From Piscinibacterium candidicorallinum (GTDB taxonomy: Bacteria; Pseudomonadota; Gammaproteobacteria; Burkholderiales; Burkholderiaceae_C): 64,000 bases of DNA. The notes beneath the pieces were generated by a model. It saw nothing but the letters and a program-made list of their open reading frames with translations, did not search any database and had not been told where the DNA came from. Of this stretch, positions 35,010 through 43,600 are shown piece after piece. The position numbers and the translations under genes are program-made. Every line of letters starts with the position of its first letter. The stretch's first letter is position 1. The stretch is from assembly GCF_047549485.1 (NCBI RefSeq), contig NZ_CP180191.1:1116001-1180000 (forward strand). Direction: 5' to 3'.

Positions 35010-35014
35010 TTTTT
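34991..35014 (+). terminator. Intrinsic terminator in copy 2 of the tRNA-Leu repeat
   Basis: Stem GGCCTCGC/GCGAGGCC (34991-34998 with 35002-35009), loop AGC, followed directly by TTTTT. Copy 1 lost this T-run, so transcription of the tRNA may end here. Confidence 0.8.
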
Positions 35015-35752
35015 GCTGTGCCGCGAAGCAAGCCGCCTGTGCGGATGCTGCAGGGTATGAGCCCGGACAACCGAGCTTCTCTGTGGACGATGGCTTGCCT
35101 GACGAATCGGAGCGGCGTACTCGCCGCGAGGTGGACATCGAAAGGCTCGGCTTGCAAGCACCGCCGGTTCTTCGCGGTCGGTGAACAAGGTGCCGATCCC
35201 TCACCCGGCACGGTTTCTGGGCTGCGGAACGCGAGGCGCGGTGTCCGCTGTGGTCTGTAGCCTTGCAGCAGTAGCTGGCGCAGGTCTGCGCACCTGTGTG
35301 CGCCGCAACATGAGGACGAAAAATCGATTTCGATCCGCAGCCCAATCAGCGTGTGCCTGACCCTGCATATTGGGGTTGCCGCCGCATGCCGTGAGGCGAG
35401 CTTGCGTGAAGTTGCGGCCGTCAAGGGATTCAAGTTGGCAATTAAGCACGTAACGCGGCCGCAAGGCGCGTTCTCCCCAGATTGAGTGAGCTTCGAGGCC
35501 ATCCTCGGTGGTTGTCTAACAATCCTTATAGATCGTGGCAGATCGAGCCGAATACACTTTCGTCAACCGGCTGATCGCACAAAAAGAGGCGAGTGTCGGC
35601 GGGTTTCATCTGAATACGCGGCGCTGCCCTGAGCGCTTGTCGAGATGAGGCCGGGGTCAATTCTTATCTGACTGCCAAGTCGCACCTTGCGGCCTGCCAG
35701 TCCTCGGATCACACGCCTAGTGAAGTCGAAAACCTTTGCAGCGCTCCGGCTC
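35015..35752. other. Intergenic region between tRNA-Leu and the surface-protein locus
   Basis: About 740 bp with no supported gene. It contains a third, degenerate tRNA-end copy at 35201-35238 (TCACCCGGCACGGTTTCTGG... GCGAGGCG). The part after 35500 is less GC-rich and should hold the promoter of the surface-protein genes, but I cannot assign boxes with confidence. Confidence 0.5.
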
Positions 35753-38203
35753 ATGCGCGGAGCGCGGGGCAGCTTGCGCGCAAACTTTTGCAGCTTCCTG
35801 GTCGCCTGCATGGCCCTGGCCATGGGCGATGTCGTCGCGCAGACCTGCGCAGCGCCCGGGCGCGACGGCCCCGGCACGCTCACTGGTACGGTGAACAGCT
35901 TTTATGTTCCTGCAAACGGAACGTACGGAAGCGGTCTGACGTCGATTCCTCTGACGCGAAGCAACGTCGGCCCGCCGGCGATCTCGCCCGGTGATCTGGT
36001 GCTCGTCATCCAGATGCAATGCGCTGACATTGACGCGGGCGACAGCGCGACTTACGGGTCCTACACCTTTGCGGCATCTTGCCAGGCGGGTCGTCATGAG
36101 TACGCGCGCGCCCTGACGGGGAGCTCGGACTCGCTTGTCCAGGTCAACCTGAGCGCGAGCTATGTGCAGGCGGCTCCAAGCAGTGCGAGCACCAATGTCA
36201 CAAACCGACGTGTGTTTCAGGTGGTGCGTGTGCCCCAGTACTCTACCGCGGCGGTGTCTGGAACAGTAACCGCACCCGCATGGGATGGACTATCCGGCGG
36301 TGTGGTGGCCATCGATGTGACGGGCGATCTCTATTGGACGGGCGGCACTATTGACGTCTCAGGCAGAGGCTTTCGTGGCGGTGGCGGCCAGAACCGAGGT
36401 GCCTCGAATCCCACCACCGTGGCGACAGGTGCAATTGACCCCGCATTTCCTTCCGCGACCGGCTTTCGGACACCCGGCACGGCCAGCGGCTTTGCGCAAA
36501 AAGGTGAGGGCATCGCCGGCACGCCCCGGTTCGTGACCATCGGCCCCAACGCAGCGTTTGATCTTGGCAGCGAGGGGTATGCCAACGGCGACTACAGCCG
36601 CGGAGCACCCGCAAACGCTGGCGGTGGTGGTGCAGATATCAACAACGGCGCGCGTGACAACGGTGGCGGCGGCGGTGGCGGCAACGGCGGAACAGGTGGA
36701 CGAGGAGGCTACGGCTGGCGAGGGGCAGGCTGGGCGAATATCAGCAGTAGCTACACCAGCACGGTCGCGCCTGTTGGCGCGGCGATCATTGATTTGCGCG
36801 GCTTCGGCGGGCGGACATTTGCGCAGCGCGGCGTCGCGCAGCTTGTGCTTGGCGGTGGCGGCGGGGCAGGCGGCAATAACGGCAACACGGCCGCTGGCCA
36901 GACCTCTGCCGCATCGGGTGGAGCGAGTGGCGGCGGTCTGGTGCTGGTCCGCGCGGGTCGGATCACCGGGGTCGGCACCATCAACGCAGACGGTTCTGCA
37001 GCGACTGATTACGCCGGCAATGACGGCGCCGGAGGCGGCGGAGCCGGAGGCTCGGTATCCGTGCTCGCAGAGCAGGGTGGCGTGGGCACGTTGACGGTCA
37101 ACGCCCGGGGAGGGCGCGGTGGCAACTCCTTTGCGACGGGCAATGTTGCGCACGCCGGTGGCGGTGGCGGCGGTGGCGGTGTGGTGGTCCTCAGCGGCGG
37201 CGCTTCCGTGAGCGTGACTGGCGGTGCCAACGGCGTCACGACGACAGCAGACAATCCTCCTGGCGGCGCCGCACACGGGGCATCCGCTGGTACGGATGGC
37301 GTTGTGCTCACCGGCGTTGCGCTGAGCTCTGCGCCGGGCCCGGCAGGCGCGCGCTGCCTGCCATCGCTGACGGTGAGCAAGAGCACGAGCACGCCGGTGA
37401 GGGTGTCGGGCCAGGACAGCACGGCGAGCTACACGATCACCGTGAGCAATGCGGCCAATCTGGGCGATGCCAGCGGGGTCAACGTGCTGGACGTGCTGCC
37501 TGTGCCGTTCACCTACACGGCGGGCAGTCCGAGTGGCAACGCCACCGTCAGCGTCAGCGGCGGTGCCAGCCCGGCGGCAAGTCCCATCAACGGCAGCGGC
37601 AGCGGCACCGCTGCAAGCCCCTTGAGCTTTGGCAGCTTCACCCTGCCTGGGGGCAGCAGTCTGAGCATCAGCTTCCCGATCAATCTGAACAGTGCCGCGC
37701 TGGGCCTGTACCAGAACCCGGCCAGCGTCACTTACCTGGACCCCACCCGGATCAGCGCCACCCAGACCGTCACGCCCGGTGGCTCCTACGCCATTGGCGG
37801 CACTGTGGGCGGCAGCAACTATGCCTCGGCCAGCAGCACGGCCGAAGACGTACGCATCGAGGGTCGCGCCAATCTGAGCGTCAGCAAGGACGATGGCAAG
37901 AGCGTCACCTCCCCCGGGGCGACCAACGTCTACAGCATCGTGGTGACCAACAACGGCCCCTCGGATGCTTCCGGGTCGCGAATCACCGATGCCGCAGTGG
38001 CCGGGCTGAGCTGCACGGCCGTGAGCTGCACGGCCAACAACGCCAACGCCGCCTGCCCGGTGGCAGGCGCCGGGGCCGGCCAGCTGTCGGTGGCCAATCT
38101 GCAGAACACCGCGGCAGGAGGCGGGGTGCAGATCCCGACCCTGCGCAATGGCGGACAACTCACGCTGAGCCTGACCTGCACGGTCACCGCTAGCGGGCTG
38201 TGA
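35753..38203 (+). CDS. Exported glycine-rich DUF11 protein A
   Basis: About 816 residues. A signal peptide (1-30, core FCSFLVACMALAMG, ending VVA-Q) precedes a mature start with CAAPGRDG. Residues about 60-230 form a module with GDLVLVIQMQ, FQVVRVPQY and WDGLSGGVVAIDVTG. Residues 230-530 are glycine-rich blocks alternating with short beta-like strands (GGGGGAGG, GGGGGGGGVVVLSGG), suggesting a beta-helix or glycine-rich fibre. Two DUF11-type beta-sandwich domains follow (about 536-690 and 698-816). ATG 35753 is chosen because its length then matches protein B (818); GTG 35720 and TTG 35687 are alternatives. There is no ribosome site for any of them. Function not known; a structural surface protein is my inference. 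Confidence 0.72.
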   Translation: MRGARGSLRANFCSFLVACMALAMGDVVAQTCAAPGRDGPGTLTGTVNSFYVPANGTYGSGLTSIPLTRSNVGPPAISPGDLVLVIQMQCADIDAGDSATYGSYTFAASCQAGRHEYARALTGSSDSLVQVNLSASYVQAAPSSASTNVTNRRVFQVVRVPQYSTAAVSGTVTAPAWDGLSGGVVAIDVTGDLYWTGGTIDVSGRGFRGGGGQNRGASNPTTVATGAIDPAFPSATGFRTPGTASGFAQKGEGIAGTPRFVTIGPNAAFDLGSEGYANGDYSRGAPANAGGGGADINNGARDNGGGGGGGNGGTGGRGGYGWRGAGWANISSSYTSTVAPVGAAIIDLRGFGGRTFAQRGVAQLVLGGGGGAGGNNGNTAAGQTSAASGGASGGGLVLVRAGRITGVGTINADGSAATDYAGNDGAGGGGAGGSVSVLAEQGGVGTLTVNARGGRGGNSFATGNVAHAGGGGGGGGVVVLSGGASVSVTGGANGVTTTADNPPGGAAHGASAGTDGVVLTGVALSSAPGPAGARCLPSLTVSKSTSTPVRVSGQDSTASYTITVSNAANLGDASGVNVLDVLPVPFTYTAGSPSGNATVSVSGGASPAASPINGSGSGTAASPLSFGSFTLPGGSSLSISFPINLNSAALGLYQNPASVTYLDPTRISATQTVTPGGSYAIGGTVGGSNYASASSTAEDVRIEGRANLSVSKDDGKSVTSPGATNVYSIVVTNNGPSDASGSRITDAAVAGLSCTAVSCTANNANAACPVAGAGAGQLSVANLQNTAAGGGVQIPTLRNGGQLTLSLTCTVTASGL

Positions 38204-38212
38204 CCGAGAAAT
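37354..38212 (+). repeat. 859-bp direct repeat, copy 1 (C-terminal half of protein A)
   Basis: Identical to 39821-40679 apart from one base (37365 C versus 39832 G), as far as I can read. It covers the two DUF11 domains, the stop codon and the 9 bases beyond it (TGACCGAGAAAT). Confidence 0.9.
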
Positions 38213-38213
38213 T

Positions 38214-40670
38214 ATGAACCTACTTCGCATAAGCAGATCACGACATGCCAGCCAGGCATTTGCCGCGTGTCTGACCGTCTTTGTGCTCCTGAATGCGGCG
38301 TGGGCACAGGTGTGTGGTGTACCCGGACGCGACGGGACAGCCTTCTCGCGCAACAGCTACTTCCCGGGCGTGGGGACAGCATCGGCCGGGTCATCCAGCC
38401 TCGCCATCGGCACGATCCGTGCAGATGCCAATGCAGCCGCGACGCCGATCGCCGCGGGAGACCTCGTCTTCATCATCCAGATGCAGGGTGCGCTGATCAG
38501 CAACGCGGACAGCGACAGCTACGGCGATGGCCTTGCCGGCCTACCCGCAAGCGGCTTGACCGACGTGCGTTCATCAGGGCGCTATGAGTTTGCGCGAGTT
38601 GCGAGTGTCTCGGGCTCAAGTCTGACGCTCACAGCGGGGCTGCGAAACAGCTACGCGAGTGCTGAGGCGACCAGTACATCGGGCCGGCAAAGCTTCCAGG
38701 TGCTTCGGGTTCCCCAGCACGCCAGCACAAGCATCACCGGCACCGTGGGTGTGCCGGTCTGGGATGGCGCCACTGGCGGCGTGATGGTGGTCGATGCCGC
38801 GGGCAATCTGAATCTCTCCGGCGTGATTGACGCGGATGGCGTGGGCTTTCGCGGAGGCGGCTCGATAAACAACGGCTCGCGTACCGGCCAGAACATCACC
38901 AGCTTTGCTGCAGCGACGGCGAGCCCTTCGTTTGGTGCCTACAAGGGTGAAGGAATTGCCGGCACGCCGAGAGTGGTTCGTGATGTCACTGCTACGCCAT
39001 GGTCTGGGCGCGACTTGAGTGCCTCACTTGGCATTCTCGGCTCTGGCTATCCGAATGCGCTTGATACAGCACGTGGTGCGCCAGGCAACGCGGGCGGCGG
39101 CGGAACCCAGCACAACGCGGGCGGCGGTGGCGGCGCCAACGCCGGCGCCGGCGGCAAGGGAGGGCGTTCCTATGCGGTTTACCGGGCCACTGCTTCGGGG
39201 ACTTGCACCACGCTGACGAGCGGTGCCACCACCTACTTTGCATGTGACGGCGACGGCGCTCGGGACGTGGGTGGTTTCGGCGGCGCAGCACTGAGCCCCG
39301 CTGCGACGCGTCTGATCATGGGCGGTGGCGGCGGTGCCGGCGATACGAACAACAGCTCCGACAACACCACAGTCGCTCAGGCCGCCGGAGGAAATGGCGG
39401 CGGCATCGTGTTCATCCGCGCGGGGACCTTGACGGGGGGCGGTTCCATCCGAGCTCGCGGGCAGGCAGGTCTGCCGGCCGGGCGTGATGGTGCGGGCGGC
39501 GGCGGCGCCGGCGGAACCGTGGCCTTGCTGACGACCTCGGCATCCATTCCGCTGTCGATTGATGTGTCCGGTGGCGCAGGCGGCAACTCGGGCGCACCGC
39601 TTCGCGCGAATGAGACCCAGGGTCCGGGCGGCGGCGGTGGGGGGGGTGCAGTGCTGGTCAGCTCCGGGTCCAGCATCAGCGGGTTCGTGAACGTGGCGGG
39701 TGGCGCGGCGGGCGTGAATGTCCCCGTTGCAGGCCTGTCCAACACCTATGGTTCGGTTTCGGGCAATGGTGGTGTGGCGAGCATCGTCTTTTCGAACGCC
39801 GACATCGCTGGCCCAGCCGCCTGCCTGCCATGGCTGACGGTGAGCAAGAGCACGAGCACGCCGGTGAGGGTGTCGGGCCAGGACAGCACGGCGAGCTACA
39901 CGATCACCGTGAGCAATGCGGCCAATCTGGGCGATGCCAGCGGGGTCAACGTGCTGGACGTGCTGCCTGTGCCGTTCACCTACACGGCGGGCAGTCCGAG
40001 TGGCAACGCCACCGTCAGCGTCAGCGGCGGTGCCAGCCCGGCGGCAAGTCCCATCAACGGCAGCGGCAGCGGCACCGCTGCAAGCCCCTTGAGCTTTGGC
40101 AGCTTCACCCTGCCTGGGGGCAGCAGTCTGAGCATCAGCTTCCCGATCAATCTGAACAGTGCCGCGCTGGGCCTGTACCAGAACCCGGCCAGCGTCACTT
40201 ACCTGGACCCCACCCGGATCAGCGCCACCCAGACCGTCACGCCCGGTGGCTCCTACGCCATTGGCGGCACTGTGGGCGGCAGCAACTATGCCTCGGCCAG
40301 CAGCACGGCCGAAGACGTACGCATCGAGGGTCGCGCCAATCTGAGCGTCAGCAAGGACGATGGCAAGAGCGTCACCTCCCCCGGGGCGACCAACGTCTAC
40401 AGCATCGTGGTGACCAACAACGGCCCCTCGGATGCTTCCGGGTCGCGAATCACCGATGCCGCAGTGGCCGGGCTGAGCTGCACGGCCGTGAGCTGCACGG
40501 CCAACAACGCCAACGCCGCCTGCCCGGTGGCAGGCGCCGGGGCCGGCCAGCTGTCGGTGGCCAATCTGCAGAACACCGCGGCAGGAGGCGGGGTGCAGAT
40601 CCCGACCCTGCGCAATGGCGGACAACTCACGCTGAGCCTGACCTGCACGGTCACCGCTAGCGGGCTGTGA
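38214..40670 (+). CDS. Exported glycine-rich DUF11 protein B, paralogue of A
   Basis: 818 residues with the same plan as protein A. Signal peptide 1-31 (ending AAWA-QVC), CGVPGRDG at the mature start, the GDLVFIIQMQ...FQVLRVPQH...WDGATGGVMVVD module, glycine-rich blocks (about 200-520), then two DUF11 domains from residue 536 that are identical to those of A. The N-terminal two thirds are clearly homologous to A but diverged. ATG 38214 lies 10 bases after the A stop, behind CGAGAA, so translation is probably coupled. Likely a surface structural protein exported by Sec. Confidence 0.78.
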   Translation: MNLLRISRSRHASQAFAACLTVFVLLNAAWAQVCGVPGRDGTAFSRNSYFPGVGTASAGSSSLAIGTIRADANAAATPIAAGDLVFIIQMQGALISNADSDSYGDGLAGLPASGLTDVRSSGRYEFARVASVSGSSLTLTAGLRNSYASAEATSTSGRQSFQVLRVPQHASTSITGTVGVPVWDGATGGVMVVDAAGNLNLSGVIDADGVGFRGGGSINNGSRTGQNITSFAAATASPSFGAYKGEGIAGTPRVVRDVTATPWSGRDLSASLGILGSGYPNALDTARGAPGNAGGGGTQHNAGGGGGANAGAGGKGGRSYAVYRATASGTCTTLTSGATTYFACDGDGARDVGGFGGAALSPAATRLIMGGGGGAGDTNNSSDNTTVAQAAGGNGGGIVFIRAGTLTGGGSIRARGQAGLPAGRDGAGGGGAGGTVALLTTSASIPLSIDVSGGAGGNSGAPLRANETQGPGGGGGGGAVLVSSGSSISGFVNVAGGAAGVNVPVAGLSNTYGSVSGNGGVASIVFSNADIAGPAACLPWLTVSKSTSTPVRVSGQDSTASYTITVSNAANLGDASGVNVLDVLPVPFTYTAGSPSGNATVSVSGGASPAASPINGSGSGTAASPLSFGSFTLPGGSSLSISFPINLNSAALGLYQNPASVTYLDPTRISATQTVTPGGSYAIGGTVGGSNYASASSTAEDVRIEGRANLSVSKDDGKSVTSPGATNVYSIVVTNNGPSDASGSRITDAAVAGLSCTAVSCTANNANAACPVAGAGAGQLSVANLQNTAAGGGVQIPTLRNGGQLTLSLTCTVTASGL

Positions 40671-40679
40671 CCGAGAAAT
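39821..40679 (+). repeat. 859-bp direct repeat, copy 2 (C-terminal half of protein B)
   Basis: The second copy of 37354-38212, offset by 2467 bp. Both copies end in the leader of the next gene, so the repeat also duplicates the spacer and ribosome-binding context. Confidence 0.9.
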
Positions 40680-43600
40680 GATGATGACCTTCAGATCCTT
40701 GTTCAAACGGTTCTCGCCTTCGGCGGTCTTGCTTGCGGCTGCGTTCATGCTGGCGTCTGCTGCATCTGCACAGACCAGCGTGACTAACACGGCGCGCGTC
40801 ACACTGCCGACGGACGTCACAACGCCAGCAGGAGCGACTTTCGTTGAGGGGAGCGACACCGATCCTGTTCGCCGGGCAACCCTGACCAAGGCCTTTGCGC
40901 CCACGTCAGTCACCATCAATCAACCCAGCACGCTGACATTCACGATCACGAATGGCACGGGTAACCCGGAGCAGGTAGGCATCGCCTTCACTGATACCCT
41001 GCCCACGGGTGTGGTTGTGACGGGCGCGACCGTGTCTAACCAATGCGGGGGCACGGTGGTTGCAGCCGCAGGTGCGACCAGCGTCGCGTTCACCGGCGGC
41101 ACGCTTGCAAGCGGCGTCGCATCATGCGCGGTGTCTGTCCAGGTGATCGCAGCTGCGCCGGGTTCATACGTAAACGCGGCCGGCAACGTCGGATCCTTGT
41201 CCGGCAATCTGATCAACTCGGTCAATGCAACGCTGACGGTTACAGCGGCCGACATGGTGGCCACGGCGCCCGTGTTCAGTGGCGGCAGCACCGTGGGCAG
41301 CAGCGCCACGGTGAGCTACAGCTGCGTGAACAACGGTCCTGCGGCGGCCACGACGGCCAGCTGCGTGATCGCTGGATTGCCCGCGGGCACCACGCCCGTG
41401 TGTACGCCCAGCAGCCCGCAGGCCAGCCTGGCCGTGGGCGGCACGATCAGCTGCACGGCCAGCTTCACCGTGCCAGCCAGCCCGGTGAACGCCACCGTGA
41501 CGGCTGGTAGCGACCAGAGCGGTGCCAATGCGCGCGATCCCAACCTGGGCAACAACACCGCGACGGGCAGCCTGACGGGCAGCACGCTGACGGTGTCTGG
41601 CAGCGTGTTCCGAGACGACGACGGCTCCGGCCTGAGAAACGGCGCCGAGCCTGGCAGCAACGCCGGCAGCGCCAACCTGCGAGCCGTGCTGATCAACACC
41701 ACGAACAACACCGTGGCCGCGGTGAGCGCGGTGGATGGCACGACGGGAGCCTTCAGCTTCGCGGGCCTGCCGGTGGGCAGCTACGAGATCCTGATCAGCA
41801 ACGCCGCGGCTGCGCCCGCGGTGGGTTCGAGCAGCACGGGGCTGAGCCCCAGCCTGCCTGCGGGCTTCGTGTTCACGGGCGACAGCGCCAATGGCGCGAG
41901 CGTGGTGGCCCCGGCCGACGGTCGGGTGAGCCTGGGCAGCGTGAGCGCCAGCACCACGACGCCGACCATCGGCGTGCAGGCGCGCGCCGACATGGTGGCC
42001 ACGGCGCCCGTGTTCAGTGGCGGCAGCACCGTGGGCAGCAGCGCCACGGTGAGCTACAGCTGCGTGAACAACGGTCCTGCGGCGGCCACGACGGCCAGCT
42101 GCGTGATCGCTGGATTGCCCGCGGGCACCACGCCCGTGTGTACGCCCAGCAGCCCGCAGGCCAGCCTGGCCGTGGGCGGCACGATCAGCTGCACGGCCAG
42201 CTTCACCGTGCCAGCCAGCCCGGTGAACGCCACCGTGACGGCTGGTAGCGACCAGAGCGGTGCCAATGCGCGCGATCCCAACCTGGGCAACAACACCGCG
42301 ACGGGCAGCCTGACGGGCAGCACGCTGACGGTGTCTGGCAGCGTGTTCCGAGACGACGACGGCTCCGGCCTGAGAAACGGCGCCGAGCCTGGCAGCAACG
42401 CCGGCAGCGCCAACCTGCGAGCCGTGCTGATCAACACCACGAACAACACCGTGGCCGCGGTGAGCGCGGTGGATGGCACGACGGGAGCCTTCAGCTTCGC
42501 GGGCCTGCCGGTGGGCAGCTACGAGATCCTGATCAGCAACGCCGCGGCTGCGCCCGCGGTGGGTTCGAGCAGCACGGGGCTGAGCCCCAGCCTGCCTGCG
42601 GGCTTCGTGTTCACGGGCGACAGCGCCAATGGCGCGAGCGTGGTGGCCCCGGCCGACGGTCGGGTGAGCCTGGGCAGCGTGAGCGCCAGCACCACGACGC
42701 CGACCATCGGCGTGCAGGCGCGCGCCGACATGGTGGCCACGGCGCCCGTGTTCAGTGGCGGCAGCACCGTGGGCAGCAGCGCCACGGTGAGCTACAGCTG
42801 CGTGAACAACGGTCCTGCGGCGGCCACGACGGCCAGCTGCGTGATCGCTGGATTGCCCGCGGGCACCACGCCCGTGTGTACGCCCAGCAGCCCGCAGGCC
42901 AGCCTGGCCGTGGGCGGCACGATCAGCTGCACGGCCAGCTTCACCGTGCCAGCCAGCCCGGTGAACGCCACCGTGACGGCTGGTAGCGACCAGAGCGGTG
43001 CCAATGCGCGCGATCCCAACCTGGGCAACAACACCGCGACGGGCAGCCTGACGGGCAGCACGCTGACGGTGTCTGGCAGCGTGTTCCGAGACGACGACGG
43101 CTCCGGCCTGAGAAACGGCGCCGAGCCTGGCAGCAACGCCGGCAGCGCCAACCTGCGAGCCGTGCTGATCAACACCACGAACAACACCGTGGCCGCGGTG
43201 AGCGCGGTGGATGGCACGACGGGAGCCTTCAGCTTCGCGGGCCTGCCGGTGGGCAGCTACGAGATCCTGATCAGCAACGCCGCGGCTGCGCCCGCGGTGG
43301 GTTCGAGCAGCACGGGGCTGAGCCCCAGCCTGCCTGCGGGCTTCGTGTTCACGGGCGACAGCGCCAATGGCGCGAGCGTGGTGGCCCCGGCCGACGGTCG
43401 GGTGAGCCTGGGCAGCGTGAGCGCCAGCACCACGACGCCGACCATCGGCGTGCAGGCGCGCGCCGACATGGTGGCCACGGCGCCCGTGTTCAGTGGCGGC
43501 AGCACCGTGGGCAGCAGCGCCACGGTGAGCTACAGCTGCGTGAACAACGGTCCTGCGGCGGCCACGACGGCCAGCTGCGTGATCGCTGGATTGCCCGCGG

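Noticed and set aside
33621..35345. A 574-codon minus-strand frame covering queA, the tRNA-Leu gene in antisense and its repeats
   Set aside because: Everything upstream of ATG 34703 is antisense to the tRNA and its repeats, without protein similarity. Only queA is real.
36359..40919. Long minus-strand frames of 664 and 631 codons opposite proteins A and B
   Set aside because: Complement of the glycine-rich and DUF11 coding sequence; composition is low-complexity Ala/Arg/Gly and there is no plausible start or family.
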